A stretch of DNA of 64,000 nt from Neptunicoccus cionae (GTDB lineage Bacteria; Pseudomonadota; Alphaproteobacteria; Rhodobacterales; Rhodobacteraceae), in assembly GCF_002860325.1 (NCBI RefSeq), contig NZ_PKOJ01000003.1, positions 310,001-374,000 of the forward strand. Direction: 5' to 3'. Shown here one piece after another: positions 53,287 to 63,383 of the stretch (position 1 is its first letter; every line of letters begins with the position of its first letter). The notes under the pieces were generated by a model. It ran no database searches, had not been told where the DNA came from, and saw nothing but the letters and a program-made list of their open reading frames with translations. Position numbers and translations under genes: made by a program.

Positions 53287-54599
53287 GGACCGGTCGGCGC
53301 GCTCGTCGCACGCTTTTCGGCCTGTTTGCGAATTCTGCGCACGCCCAGCCACACCAATAGCACCACCGGCAGCACCAGTCCGGCGCCGAACCATTTTTGC
53401 GAAATCCCAAGCTGGTCCGCAATCGGCGCCAGCAGTTTGGCCAGCAGGTTCACCCCGTAGTAGCTGATCGCCACCACCGACAGGCCCTCAACCGTTTCCT
53501 GCAACCGCAGTTGCAGGGCCGCGCGGGTGTCCATCTGTTTTAGGATCTGCCGGTTGCGCTCATCCGCATCAACGCTGACCCTTGTGGCCAGCAGGTCCGA
53601 TGCCCGCGCTGCGCGGCCCGAAATATCCGCCAGCCTGCGGGATGCCGAGCGGCAGGTGCGCATGGCCGGTTCAAACCGGCGCATCATGAATTCGGAAAAC
53701 AACTGATAGCCCGCCAGCCGCTCTTCGCGCAGGACATTGACCCGTTCATGCACCAAGGCCGAATAGGCTTCGGCTGCGGTAAAGCGAAAGGCCGTATCGG
53801 CAGAAAAATTTTCCACCCGACCGGAGATATGCAGCAGGCGATCCAGCTCATCCTTGGAATTTTCATGGGCATCGGTCATTTCCCGCACCACCTGCGCCAG
53901 ATCGCGGTCCAGATCGGACAGGCGCGAAAACACATCCCGCGCAATCGGCAGGGTCAACATGGCCATCGTCTTGTAGGTCTCGATCTCGATCAACCGCTGG
54001 ACAATCCGTCCCATACGGTTCGCGCCGGTCTCGCCCACCTGAAACACCGCAAAGCGGATGTGTTCATGGGCGTCGAGCCGGAAATCCCCCACAATCGCTG
54101 CATCCCGTTCCAGCACGAAAGACGCCGCGACGGCCTCGGTGTGGAGCCATTCGCTGCCCACTTCGGAAACCCGCGCGATCACCGCCTCTTGCGACACGGC
54201 ATGTTCAAGACGCACAAGGATGGAGGACAGCAACCGTCCCGGCGCATCGGCCAGCCAGCTATCCGGGAAATAATCGAACAACCCGCCGTCAAAAGGCACT
54301 TCGGACACGCCATCGGCAAACAGGGTAAAGGTGCAGAATTCCGAATGCCGTTCCCACTTCAGATGCACCATCCCGAGATCGGCACTATGGTGGGCCGCAT
54401 CCGGTGCCGGATGGGCCGCGCCGTAACGGTCAAGCAAGGCCAGCAGATGATCCCGATAGGCGTCTGATCCGTTTGTGTCCCGCTCTATCGCGATAGAGGC
54501 CGCGCGGCTCGGGGCGCGCAACACGGGAAACGGGCGGGCGTGTAATTCATTGCTCAGCGCAACGCGGTCGGGGTGGTGGGCTATGGCAGAAAGCGGCAT
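53283..54599 (-). CDS. DUF3422 family membrane protein
   Basis: A 438-residue protein. The N-terminus HPDRVALSNELHARPFPVLRAPSRA is the family signature. A long helical middle (about residues 215-340) precedes two C-terminal membrane segments (SVVAISYYGVNLLAKLLAPIAD and FGAGLVLPVVLLVWLGV), a layout that recalls CorA-like channels. The function is unknown. It lies back to back with chrR but on the opposite strand and shows no RpoE-type promoter. Confidence 0.85.
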   Translation of the reverse strand: MPLSAIAHHPDRVALSNELHARPFPVLRAPSRAASIAIERDTNGSDAYRDHLLALLDRYGAAHPAPDAAHHSADLGMVHLKWERHSEFCTFTLFADGVSEVPFDGGLFDYFPDSWLADAPGRLLSSILVRLEHAVSQEAVIARVSEVGSEWLHTEAVAASFVLERDAAIVGDFRLDAHEHIRFAVFQVGETGANRMGRIVQRLIEIETYKTMAMLTLPIARDVFSRLSDLDRDLAQVVREMTDAHENSKDELDRLLHISGRVENFSADTAFRFTAAEAYSALVHERVNVLREERLAGYQLFSEFMMRRFEPAMRTCRSASRRLADISGRAARASDLLATRVSVDADERNRQILKQMDTRAALQLRLQETVEGLSVVAISYYGVNLLAKLLAPIADQLGISQKWFGAGLVLPVVLLVWLGVRRIRKQAEKRATSAPTGP

Positions 54600-54677
54600 G
54601 GAAATCCTGACTTCTCAAACGGGTTTTGCCATGAAACCGCGGATTGCCGTTCGTGCAAGACGCAAACTGACGCAGCG

Positions 54678-55895
54678 TCACTCTCCGGCGTCCGCCAGAG
54701 AAGTCAGCGGATCGTCTCGTTCCTGTTCTACCGGATCGAAATCAAAGGCTTCCAGCCGCCGCGCCCGTCCTCCGGCTTTGGTGGCAGAAATCTTGATTTC
54801 CTCAATGTCCTTGCTCGCCTGACCGAAGTGCCGGTCCAGATTGCCCACACGGGTTTCAAGCCGTTCTACATCCTTGTGCAACAGGCCCAGTTCCGCGCGG
54901 ATCGCACCCGCCTGTTCCTTCATCCGCGCGTCTTTCAGCACGGCCCGCATGGTGTTGAGCGTGGCCATACAGGTGGTCGGGGACACGATCCAGACGCGGG
55001 CGGCAAAACCCTCGCGCACGACTTCGGGAAAATTTGCGTGCAACTCCGCGTAAACTGCCTCGGAGGGCAAGAACAGCAACGCACCCTCGGCGGTTTCGCC
55101 TTCGATGATGTATTTCTCTGCGATGGCTTTGATATGGGCCCGCAGCGCCGTGCGCATGTTCCGCGCCGCCACCTGTGCCGCCGCAGGATTGTCAGCCGCG
55201 CGGATCGCTTCATAGGCTTCCAGCGGGAACTTGCTGTCGATCACAATCGGCCCGGGCGGTTTTGGCAGATGGATCAGGCAATCCGCCCGCTTTCCGTTGC
55301 TCAGCGTCTGCTGAAAGGAAAACGCATCCGGCGGCATCGCCTTGCGCACGATGTCATTAAGCTGGATTTCCCCGAAGGCACCGCGCGTCTGTTTGTTGGA
55401 CAGAATATCCTGCAAGGACAGCACGTCACCGGAGAGCTTTTCGATATTGGTCTGGGCCTTATCAATTGTGGCCAGACGCTCTTGCAACTGGGTCAGGGAT
55501 TTGGTGGTCTTCTCCGAATTGCCCTGTAGCGTGTCCCGCATCTGCCCCTGCAACTCTGCCATTGTCCGGGCCGAGCGCATTGCGTTTTCATGCAGCTTTT
55601 CCTGCATTTGCTGGTTCACCTGCGACAACCGCACCTCTACTGTTTGCATGGTCTGCGCTTGGGACTGGGACAGACTATCAAGCCCGCCTTTCAGAACATG
55701 CTGGCTCTCGTTCAGAATACGCAGCCCCTCCCCCATAGCCAGCATCTGACTGGCGAGCGGTTCTGTCGCCCGCGCCGCACGCCCCGCAGCACGCATGGCC
55801 ACAAACAGCAGGATAACAACAAGGAACAGGGCGATGCCGCCAGCCACGAGGGACAGCAGCAGGGGATCACCCGTCAGGCTTTGCAAATCAATCAT
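54678..55895 (-). CDS. rmuC: RmuC-family DNA recombination protein
   Basis: A 405-residue protein with an N-terminal membrane helix (LLSLVAGGIALFLVVILLFVAM), a long coiled coil (residues about 45-170) and a PD-(D/E)XK-like nuclease region (PGPIVIDSKFPLEAYEAI). RmuC proteins limit recombination between inverted repeats. It overlaps mutL by four bases (ATGA), so the two repair genes are coupled. Confidence 0.92.
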   Translation of the reverse strand: MIDLQSLTGDPLLLSLVAGGIALFLVVILLFVAMRAAGRAARATEPLASQMLAMGEGLRILNESQHVLKGGLDSLSQSQAQTMQTVEVRLSQVNQQMQEKLHENAMRSARTMAELQGQMRDTLQGNSEKTTKSLTQLQERLATIDKAQTNIEKLSGDVLSLQDILSNKQTRGAFGEIQLNDIVRKAMPPDAFSFQQTLSNGKRADCLIHLPKPPGPIVIDSKFPLEAYEAIRAADNPAAAQVAARNMRTALRAHIKAIAEKYIIEGETAEGALLFLPSEAVYAELHANFPEVVREGFAARVWIVSPTTCMATLNTMRAVLKDARMKEQAGAIRAELGLLHKDVERLETRVGNLDRHFGQASKDIEEIKISATKAGGRARRLEAFDFDPVEQERDDPLTSLADAGE

Positions 55896-57775
55896 CGCCG
55901 CCCGAAGAGTTTTTCAATGTCGGTAAGTTTCAGCTCCACATAGGTGGGCCGCCCGTGGTTGCACTGGCCCGAATGGGGCGTCGCCTCCATCTCGCGCAGG
56001 AGGGCGTTCATCTCTTCCGCCCGCATCATCCGGCCCGAGCGGATTGATCCGTGACAGGCCACACGGCTTAGGATTGCTTCAATCCGGTCCTTCACCGTTT
56101 GCGTCTGGTCCAGATCAGCCAGTTCATCCGCAATATCGCGGATCATTGCCTGCGCGTTCACTTCCCCCAATAGGGCGGGTGTTTCGCGCACGCACACTGC
56201 ATTGCCGCCAAAATCCTCAACCACCAGCCCGAATTGCGCCAGTTCATCAGCTGCGGCCAGCACGCTGGCTTGCGCACCTGCCTCCAGTTCGACGATCTCG
56301 GGAATCAGCAGCGCCTGCGCCGCGACACCATTCTGCAACATCTGTTTCTTCAGCCGTTCATAGACCAGCCGTTCATGGGCGGCGTGTTGATCGACAATCA
56401 CAATCCCGTCCGGTGTCTGGGCAATCACATAGTTCTCATGCACTTGCGCCCGCGCCGCACCAAGCGGTTGATCCGCCGAAACAGGCGTATCGGACACAGG
56501 TTCCATCCGTGCGGAATAGGCGGGGGCGGTTTCCGCAAATCCGCCCTGCGCGGGTTCGACCGGCGTATAGCTTTGCGGCGGCGCGTAGCTTTGCGGTGTT
56601 GCCTGCGGGATGAAACTGCTGCGCGGTTGCATCTGGTAGACCGGCGCTTCAACGCGGTTTTCAGGGCGAAACGCCCCCAGCGTTGCATCCGCCACGGTGG
56701 TTGACGCCCGATGCCCTGCCTCTGCCAGTCCGTGACGCAGGGCGCTGACGATCAGACCTCGGGCCAGACCGGGATCGCGAAAGCGGACTTCGGATTTGGC
56801 GGGATGCACGTTCACATCCACCAGTGTGGGATCACACTCCAGAAACAGCGCCAGCGCGGGATGGCGTTCGCGGTGCAGGAAGTCCGAATAGGCGCCACGG
56901 ATCGCGCCATAAAACACCTTGTCGCGCACAGGGCGTCCGTTCACAAACATATACTGCGCCGTGGCAGAGCCGCGCGAATAGGTCGGCAAGCTGGCAAATC
57001 CGGTGATGGCGATGCCTTCCCGTTCCGCATCAATCCGCAGGGCATTAGCGGCAAAATCAGACCCCAGAATTTTCCCCAGCCGCGCGTGCAGCGCATCAAA
57101 CAGATCGCCGCTCTGGGCTTCGGCCTGAAACACAACGCGGCCTTCGCCCCCGCCGGACACATCGCGCAGGGTGAAGCCAATCATCGGTTCGGCCATCGCC
57201 AGCCGCTTGATCACATCTATGATGGCACCGCTTTCCGCGCGGTCGGTGCGCAGGAACTTCAACCGCGCCGGTGTGGCATGGAACAGGTCACGCAATTCGA
57301 CCACGGTTCCCCGCGACAGGGCCGCCGGACGCACGGCGGACATATCCCCGCCGTGGACAGTGATCTGCGCCGCAGACTCCGCGCCGTCAGCCCGCGATGT
57401 GATCGACAACCGCCCCACCGCGCCAAGCGATGGCAGCGCCTCTCCGCGAAAGCCGAAGGTATGGATGTTCAACAGGTCCGATCCGTCGATTTTTGATGTG
57501 GCATGACGGGACAGCGCCAGCGGCAACTGGTCTTCGGGAATGCCGTGGCCGTCGTCGCTGACCCGCAGCAAAGTCTTGCCACCATCGGCGTAGGCGATTT
57601 CAATCCGGCGGGCGCCCGCATCAATTGCGTTCTCCACCAGCTCTTTCACGGCGCTGGCGGGACGTTCCACCACCTCTCCGGCGGCAATACGGTTAGCGGC
57701 GGCGTCATCCAACTGGCGGATGGGACGGCGGATCGGGGCTGTTTCAGCCTGTATTTTGGGGTCTGCTACACTCAT
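55892..57775 (-). CDS. mutL: DNA mismatch repair endonuclease MutL
   Basis: A 627-residue MutL. The N-terminal GHKL ATPase has VKELVENAIDAGA, RVSDDGHGIPEDQL and FGFRGEALPSLGAVGRL. A long variable linker (about residues 360-435) leads to the dimerisation and nuclease domain with the metal motif DQHAAHERLVYE, expected since alphaproteobacteria lack MutH. The last conserved element reads QCNHGRPTY, with Asn where most endonuclease MutLs have Pro (CPHGRP). ATG 57775 is preferred over 57811. Confidence 0.95.
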   Translation of the reverse strand: MSVADPKIQAETAPIRRPIRQLDDAAANRIAAGEVVERPASAVKELVENAIDAGARRIEIAYADGGKTLLRVSDDGHGIPEDQLPLALSRHATSKIDGSDLLNIHTFGFRGEALPSLGAVGRLSITSRADGAESAAQITVHGGDMSAVRPAALSRGTVVELRDLFHATPARLKFLRTDRAESGAIIDVIKRLAMAEPMIGFTLRDVSGGGEGRVVFQAEAQSGDLFDALHARLGKILGSDFAANALRIDAEREGIAITGFASLPTYSRGSATAQYMFVNGRPVRDKVFYGAIRGAYSDFLHRERHPALALFLECDPTLVDVNVHPAKSEVRFRDPGLARGLIVSALRHGLAEAGHRASTTVADATLGAFRPENRVEAPVYQMQPRSSFIPQATPQSYAPPQSYTPVEPAQGGFAETAPAYSARMEPVSDTPVSADQPLGAARAQVHENYVIAQTPDGIVIVDQHAAHERLVYERLKKQMLQNGVAAQALLIPEIVELEAGAQASVLAAADELAQFGLVVEDFGGNAVCVRETPALLGEVNAQAMIRDIADELADLDQTQTVKDRIEAILSRVACHGSIRSGRMMRAEEMNALLREMEATPHSGQCNHGRPTYVELKLTDIEKLFGRR

Positions 57776-57842
57776 ACCACTACAAATAGCAGTAATCCCC
57801 GCGATTCGCACACGGGGATTTGGTTAATGAGGCGGTTGGTTT

Positions 57843-57870
57843 GCGGTCCGGCGCACAAGCGCCGAACCGT
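57843..57870 (-). terminator. Hairpin after the M16 peptidase operon
   Basis: Stem GCGGTCCGGCGC / GCGCCGAACCGT with one mismatch pair and an ACAA loop, directly after the M16 stop codon. There is no T run, so it may be a 3'-end stabiliser. Confidence 0.45.
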
Positions 57871-57871
57871 T

Positions 57872-59188
57872 TTACTGGGTGCTTTCCACGCCCTCGGGCT
57901 GCCCCACCACAACGAAATGCAACGCATCAGGGTTCAGGTTTTCTTTAGCAACGCGGGCAATGTCATCTACCGTTACCGCGTTTACCCTGTCGTTTCGGGT
58001 GTTGGCATAATCGATCGGGAAGTAATCAAGCTGGCTGCTGACGAGAATCCGCGCGATCCGGCTGTTACCATCAAAACGCAGCGCGTAACTGCCCGTAAGA
58101 TACTTCTTCGCCTTCTCAAGCTCTTCCTCGGTGACACCCTCTTGCGCCATCCGCGCCCATTCGGTGCGGATCACATCTATTGCCTCGCCCACTGTGCCAT
58201 TGGCCGAAGCCACCGACCCGCCGTAATATTGCGTCGCCTCCATCCAGTTCAGGTAAGAATAAACGCCATAGGTCAGGCCGCGCTTTTCACGCACTTCCTC
58301 TGTCAGACGAGAGCCAAAACCGCCACCGCCAAGGATATGGTTCATCACATAGACCGGCATGAAATCGGGGTGCTGCATGTTGATGTCAGAATCCTGCGCC
58401 CAGATCGCCACCGATTGCGGCGTCGGGAAATCAACCACGGTCACACCGCCGGGGGCCGCAAATTCCACCTTTTCAGGGAGTGGCGCACCGGTGGCAGGCA
58501 GATCGCCCAGCAATCTGTCCAGCATCGGGCCAAGTTCTGCGGCTGTTACGTCCCCGACCACGCCAATCACCACATGGTCCTGACTGAGTGCTGCCTTATG
58601 GGCCGCAACCAGATCCTCCCGTGTCAGGGCAGACACAGATTCAATCGTCCCGTCAGACGGTCGCCCGTAGGGGTGATCCCCGAAAGCAATCTCGGACATG
58701 GTTTTTTCTGCAATCGCCTGCGGGTCTTTCAACGCGCTTTGCAGACCGGAAATCACCTGCCCGCGCACCCGTTCGATGGCAACCGGATTAAAGGCCGGTT
58801 CGACAAGCGCTTTGCGCAGCAGGTCGAGTGCTTCATCCGCGTTGGACTTCAGCACCTGCGCACTGATCCGCACGGAATCCCGCCCCGTGTCAAAACCGAA
58901 GTTCGCCGCCAACGATTCCGTGGCCCGACGATAAGCCGCCGCGTCCATATCGCCAGTGCCTTCTTCCAACAGCCCGACCATCAGGTTCGTTGCCCCCAGA
59001 TTATCCGGCGTATCCAGCGATGTTCCCCCACGAAAGGCGATTTGCAACGCAATAAAGGGGATCGAGGGTTCATTTACCAGCCATGCCTTGATCCCGCCTG
59101 CGCTGGTGACTTCTTCGATCTTGATCTGCGCAGCAGCAGGCAGCGCGATCATGACCATACAAATAACGGCAGCTAACTTGCGTATCAT
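57872..59188 (-). CDS. M16 peptidase-like protein, non-catalytic partner
   Basis: A 438-residue exported protein (signal peptide about residues 1-20, ending in ALPAAAQ) with the M16 fold. The place of the HxxEH zinc motif reads GATNLMVGLLEEGTGDMD, which has no zinc histidines. The second half keeps the GGGFGSRLTEEVREKRGLTYGVYSY substrate-binding arm (about residues 285-309). It overlaps the active M16 gene by four bases, so the pair most likely forms a heterodimer like mitochondrial processing peptidase. Confidence 0.9.
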   Translation of the reverse strand: MIRKLAAVICMVMIALPAAAQIKIEEVTSAGGIKAWLVNEPSIPFIALQIAFRGGTSLDTPDNLGATNLMVGLLEEGTGDMDAAAYRRATESLAANFGFDTGRDSVRISAQVLKSNADEALDLLRKALVEPAFNPVAIERVRGQVISGLQSALKDPQAIAEKTMSEIAFGDHPYGRPSDGTIESVSALTREDLVAAHKAALSQDHVVIGVVGDVTAAELGPMLDRLLGDLPATGAPLPEKVEFAAPGGVTVVDFPTPQSVAIWAQDSDINMQHPDFMPVYVMNHILGGGGFGSRLTEEVREKRGLTYGVYSYLNWMEATQYYGGSVASANGTVGEAIDVIRTEWARMAQEGVTEEELEKAKKYLTGSYALRFDGNSRIARILVSSQLDYFPIDYANTRNDRVNAVTVDDIARVAKENLNPDALHFVVVGQPEGVESTQ

Positions 59189-60531
59189 TGGGCAGGCTCC
59201 TCTGTCGGGGCCAGCATCAGACCCGTTACCGATTTTCGCATATCAAGCACCTTGGCCGCAGCCTCCATTATCTGTTCCGGCGTGACCGATTGCAGGGTTT
59301 TCGACCAGCTTTGCACGTCTTCAACTGTCAACCCCGCAGTAATGGCCCGACCATAAGTGCGCGCCACTTCAGACTGGTTGTCCAGCTCGTAAATGTCTTC
59401 GGCGGCGATCTGGGTTTTCAAACGCTCCAGATGTTCCAGATCCACGCCGTCTTTCAGAAAGTCTGCCAGAACCGTGTCCATCGCAGCCTCCAATTGCTCC
59501 AACGAGACACCGGGACGGGGCATGGCGTAGATGCCAAAGGTCTCGGGGTCATAGGAGGTCGAGTCATACCATGCGTCGGTATAAACAGCGATCTGCTGGT
59601 CCAGTTGCAGCTTCTGCCCCAGAACCGAAGAAAGCCCCGAACCGCCTAACAGGTAAGACAGGATCGTCAGCGCTGCCGCTTCCTCCTGATTGCCGGACTG
59701 GCGTTTGGGGGCAAGGTAGCTGCGCACCAGATAAGGTTGCGACTGGCGGGGATCACTGAAGCTGAGCCGCACCGCCGCGAGATGTGGCGGTTCCTGCGGC
59801 CGCACGCGCGGCGGAATGTTGTCCGAGGGTTCCAACGGGCCAAAATGTTCTTTCGCCAGTGCTTCAACCTCTTCGGGGGTCACATCACCGGCCACCACCA
59901 GCGTTGCATTGTTGGGAGCATAGTAAGTCCGGTAGAACGCAATCGCATCCTCCAGATTAAGCTCTTCAATCTCATGCCGCCATCCGATCACCGGGTTCCG
60001 GTAGGGATGGTTCATAAAGGTCATGGCGCGACGTTGCTCCATGAACAGGCTTCCCGGATCATTCTCGATACGGGAGTTTCTCTCTTCCAGCACCACGCTA
60101 CGTTCTGTGGCGACCTCGTCTTCGGTCAGCACCAGATTACGCATCCGGTCTGCCTCAAGCTGCATCATCAGGGGCAGACGGTCTACTGCTACCCGCTGGA
60201 AATAACCTGTGTAATCATAAGAGGTAAACGCGTTGTCCACCCCGCCGTTTTCCTTAACGGTCTGGCTGAATTCACCCGGTTTCAGGGTTTTGGTACCCTT
60301 GAACATCAGGTGTTCAAGAAAATGCGCCACACCGGTCATCCCAGGAGGCTCGTCAGCGGAGCCAACGTTGTACCAGACCATATTGGTAACGACCGGCGCA
60401 CGGTGATCTTCAATCACAATGCCTTTCAACCCGTTGTCCAATTCGAAAGTGGAAACTTTGCCTGTCTCGGCCAGTGCTGTAACGGGCGCAATGGCCACTG
60501 AGCACACGATAGCTAAAGCCCGAAAAATCAT
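59185..60531 (-). CDS. M16 zinc metallopeptidase, catalytic
   Basis: A 448-residue periplasmic peptidase with a signal peptide (IFRALAIVCSVAIAPVTALAE). The inverted zinc motif is HFLEH in TGVAHFLEHLMFKGT, with the third ligand Glu in EEVATERSVVLEERNSRIEN. It is the first gene of the two-gene unit, followed by its non-catalytic partner. It probably degrades peptides or cleaves presequence-like substrates in the periplasm. Confidence 0.93.
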   Translation of the reverse strand: MIFRALAIVCSVAIAPVTALAETGKVSTFELDNGLKGIVIEDHRAPVVTNMVWYNVGSADEPPGMTGVAHFLEHLMFKGTKTLKPGEFSQTVKENGGVDNAFTSYDYTGYFQRVAVDRLPLMMQLEADRMRNLVLTEDEVATERSVVLEERNSRIENDPGSLFMEQRRAMTFMNHPYRNPVIGWRHEIEELNLEDAIAFYRTYYAPNNATLVVAGDVTPEEVEALAKEHFGPLEPSDNIPPRVRPQEPPHLAAVRLSFSDPRQSQPYLVRSYLAPKRQSGNQEEAAALTILSYLLGGSGLSSVLGQKLQLDQQIAVYTDAWYDSTSYDPETFGIYAMPRPGVSLEQLEAAMDTVLADFLKDGVDLEHLERLKTQIAAEDIYELDNQSEVARTYGRAITAGLTVEDVQSWSKTLQSVTPEQIMEAAAKVLDMRKSVTGLMLAPTEEPAQ

Positions 60532-60636
60532 GGGGCCCCCGTTCTGAATGAAAGTTAGGTTAACCTTAGGTATTAAAACGCTGTATTCAACGGCAGAGCC
60601 GATGAATATTCGGTAAACATCCTGTGCGTTCAGACT

Positions 60637-61182
60637 TTAGCGATCACTTTGCGGTGAAACAGTGGGTGTCTTGATGTTACTGCGGCGCAGCAACTCGTTC
60701 GTTTGGCGCGCCTTGAGGGTCTGATCCTCGTAGTCTTGCAGGTAAGTGTCCACTTTGAACAACCGTTGCAGGAACAACGGCCCGTTCTCTTCACGGAATT
60801 GTGCGTCTTCTTTGGCCAGAACCTCACGGATTTCAGGCGCAGTTCCATTGCGGGTCGCCGCTGCCAGAAGCGGGCCTTCACCGCTCCCCACAACCGTACT
60901 GTCCAGACGGGAAGGTTGCCCACCAAGAGCAGCCACTGCGTCATGTTCGGGCAGCAGATCCGTCCGGTTCCGCGCCCCCGGCTGGGGTTCGGGCAGACTG
61001 GCAAGATCATCGGGCAATGTCAGCGGTTTGTTGGGAACAATACCGAATTCATCCGGTCCGGCCTCTGTTGCAGAACCGGCAAAGAACCGCCCGATGCCCT
61101 TTGACGTGTCACATCCGGCCACGGCTGTCACCAAGGCAAGCGCGCCCACCCATTTCAAACCGGACTTTTTAAAGGCCATCAT
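60637..61182 (-). CDS. DUF3035 lipoprotein (BamF-like)
   Basis: A 181-residue lipoprotein. The signal peptide has a basic start (MMAFKKSG), a hydrophobic core and lipobox VAGC, so Cys about 24 is lipidated. The conserved core is GPDEFGIVPNKPLTLPDDL and LPEPQPGARNRTDLLPEHDAVAALGG (about residues 41-84). DUF3035 is listed as BamF, an alphaproteobacterial subunit of the outer-membrane assembly complex. It follows lspA, whose product processes such lipoproteins. Confidence 0.85.
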   Translation of the reverse strand: MMAFKKSGLKWVGALALVTAVAGCDTSKGIGRFFAGSATEAGPDEFGIVPNKPLTLPDDLASLPEPQPGARNRTDLLPEHDAVAALGGQPSRLDSTVVGSGEGPLLAAATRNGTAPEIREVLAKEDAQFREENGPLFLQRLFKVDTYLQDYEDQTLKARQTNELLRRSNIKTPTVSPQSDR

Positions 61183-61231
61183 ATCGTCACCCAAGGAATT
61201 TTCGTCGTTTTATCGCAGATTTCATCCGCCG

Positions 61232-61705
61232 TCACGCCCTTCTGTTGAGACGCTCTGAAAACAGTACCAGACCAAAGGCCCCGATGAAAATAGCGATGTC
61301 GGCCACATTGAAGGAAAACGGGTTTCTGAAGCCGCAACAGGACATGTTCAGAAAATCCGCCACCGCCCCGTATATGTAGCGGTCCACGGAGTTGCCCAAC
61401 GCACCGCCAACGATACATCCTATCAGGAAAGCCGCAAACCAGCCGGTAAAGTTGCGCCCCCACCAGAGCACCCAGCCAGAGATCACAACCGAAACTGCAA
61501 TCAATATCCATCGCATGGCGTCGACCTGCAAGCCGGACATCAAGCCAAAATTGATGCCCTCGTTCCACGCCATGCGGAAATTGATCAGGGGCGGCAGCAC
61601 ATCAATCGCAAGCCTTGTTTTCAGATCCAGCATTTCGACCACAAAGTATTTCGTGATCTGGTCCAGAGCAAAAATTCCAAGGCTCATTGCCAATATGCGC
61701 CGCAT
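61232..61705 (-). CDS. lspA: Lipoprotein signal peptidase II
   Basis: A 157-residue inner-membrane aspartyl protease with four helices. The catalytic aspartates are in GNSVDRYIYGAVADFL and FNVADIAIFIGA, and the N-terminal LDQITKYFVVE is also conserved. It removes signal peptides from prolipoproteins such as the DUF3035 protein just downstream. The gap to purH is 15 bases, so they are probably co-transcribed. Confidence 0.95.
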   Translation of the reverse strand: MRRILAMSLGIFALDQITKYFVVEMLDLKTRLAIDVLPPLINFRMAWNEGINFGLMSGLQVDAMRWILIAVSVVISGWVLWWGRNFTGWFAAFLIGCIVGGALGNSVDRYIYGAVADFLNMSCCGFRNPFSFNVADIAIFIGAFGLVLFSERLNRRA

Positions 61706-61720
61706 GTCCTGATCCTTTGC

Positions 61721-63313
61721 TTAGTGGCGGAAGTGGCGCATGCCGGTAAAGACCATGGCCAGTCCGGCCTCGTCTGCGGCGGCGATCACTTCGTCATCGC
61801 GCATGGAGCCACCGGGCTGGATCACAGCCGTCGCGCCCGCTTCGGCTGCGGTCAGCAAGCCATCAGAGAAGGGGAAGAACGCATCCGATGCCACAACCGA
61901 CCCTTTGGTCAGCGGCGCATCCAGTCCCAATACGTCAGCCATGTCCTGCGACTTGCGCGCGGCAATCCGGGTGCTGTCAACGCGGCTCATCTGGCCGGCG
62001 CCAACACCGACAGTCGCCCCGTCCTTCACATAGACAATCGCGTTGGATTTGACGTGTTTGGCGATTTTCCACGCCAACAGCAGATCGGCCATTTCCTGCG
62101 CATCCGGTGCGCGTTTGGTTACGACCTTCAGATCGGATTGCGTGATAAACCCGTTGTCGCGGTCCTGAATCAAGTATCCGCCCGACACCTGTTTCCACAT
62201 CTGACCCGCACTGCGCACATCTGGCAGGCCGCCGGTTGTCAGCAATCGCAGGTTCTTTTTCGCCGCAAAAACCTCTTTGGCTTCATCCGTCACGTCAGGG
62301 GCGATAACCACTTCTGTGAAGATCTCCACGATCTGTTTCGCGGTTGCGCCGTCCAGCGTCTGGTTCAGCGCGATAATGCCGCCAAATGCCGAAGTGCGGT
62401 CGCAGTCAAACGCCGCCTGATAGGCTTCGGCCAAAGTTGCGCCACGGGCCACGCCGCAGGGGTTGGCATGTTTGATGATGGCACAGGCCGGACCATCTGC
62501 GGGATCGAACTCTGCCACCAGTTCAAACGCGGCATCCGTGTCGTTGATATTGTTGTAGGACAGTTCCTTGCCCTGATGCTGCTGTGCTGTGGCCACACCG
62601 GGACGGGTACTGCCATCGGTATAGAAGGCAGCAGACTGGTGCGGGTTTTCGCCATAGCGCAGGGTCTGCGCCAGCGTACCGGCAATCGCCTTGCGCCGTG
62701 GCGCGTCCTGTTTGATCGCGCCTGCCATCCATGTGGAAACCGCAGCATCATAGGCCGCAGTGCGGGCATAGGCGGTTTGGGCCAGTGTCTGCCGGAAGGC
62801 AATGCCGGTTTGCCCGTCGTTGGCGTCAAGTTCTGCCAGCAGGGCGTCATAATCCTCGACGTCGACAACAACCGACACAAAACCGTGGTTCTTGGCCGCT
62901 GCGCGGATCATGGCCGGGCCGCCGATGTCGATGTTTTCGATGCAGGTATCGTAATCGCCGCCCGCCGCGACAGTTTGTTCAAACGGGTAAAGGTTCACTA
63001 CCAGCAGGTCGATCGCGCCAATGCCATGTTCTTCCATCGCCGCTTTGTGATCGGCATTGTCCCGCAACGCCAGCAGGCCGCCATGTACCATCGGGTGCAG
63101 GGTTTTGACACGGCCATCCATCATTTCTGGAAATTTGGTTACGTCGGACACATCCTTGACCGGAATACCCGCCTCGCGGATCGCTTTGGCGGTGCCGCCG
63201 GTGGACAGCAGTTCCACACCTTTGGCGTCCAGAGCCGTAGCCAGTTCAATCAATCCGGTTTTGTCGGAAACAGACAGCAGCGCGCGGCGCAGGGGTTGCA
63301 GGTTTTGTGACAT
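61721..63313 (-). CDS. purH: Bifunctional AICAR transformylase / IMP cyclohydrolase
   Basis: A 530-residue enzyme for the last two steps of IMP synthesis. The N-terminal methylglyoxal synthase-like cyclohydrolase domain has [14 protein letters not shown] and [16 protein letters not shown]; the C-terminal transformylase has the catalytic KHANPCGVA and AFGGIIALN, plus [10 protein letters not shown]. Length is standard. It is followed by lspA and preceded by a heparinase-like gene. Confidence 0.98.
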   Translation of the reverse strand: MSQNLQPLRRALLSVSDKTGLIELATALDAKGVELLSTGGTAKAIREAGIPVKDVSDVTKFPEMMDGRVKTLHPMVHGGLLALRDNADHKAAMEEHGIGAIDLLVVNLYPFEQTVAAGGDYDTCIENIDIGGPAMIRAAAKNHGFVSVVVDVEDYDALLAELDANDGQTGIAFRQTLAQTAYARTAAYDAAVSTWMAGAIKQDAPRRKAIAGTLAQTLRYGENPHQSAAFYTDGSTRPGVATAQQHQGKELSYNNINDTDAAFELVAEFDPADGPACAIIKHANPCGVARGATLAEAYQAAFDCDRTSAFGGIIALNQTLDGATAKQIVEIFTEVVIAPDVTDEAKEVFAAKKNLRLLTTGGLPDVRSAGQMWKQVSGGYLIQDRDNGFITQSDLKVVTKRAPDAQEMADLLLAWKIAKHVKSNAIVYVKDGATVGVGAGQMSRVDSTRIAARKSQDMADVLGLDAPLTKGSVVASDAFFPFSDGLLTAAEAGATAVIQPGGSMRDDEVIAAADEAGLAMVFTGMRHFRH

Positions 63314-63383
63314 GAGAGCAGATCATTCCTTGTGTCAAAGGCCGCCGCCCTTATGAAATCTTCCCCTGAAACAGGGTTTTCAA

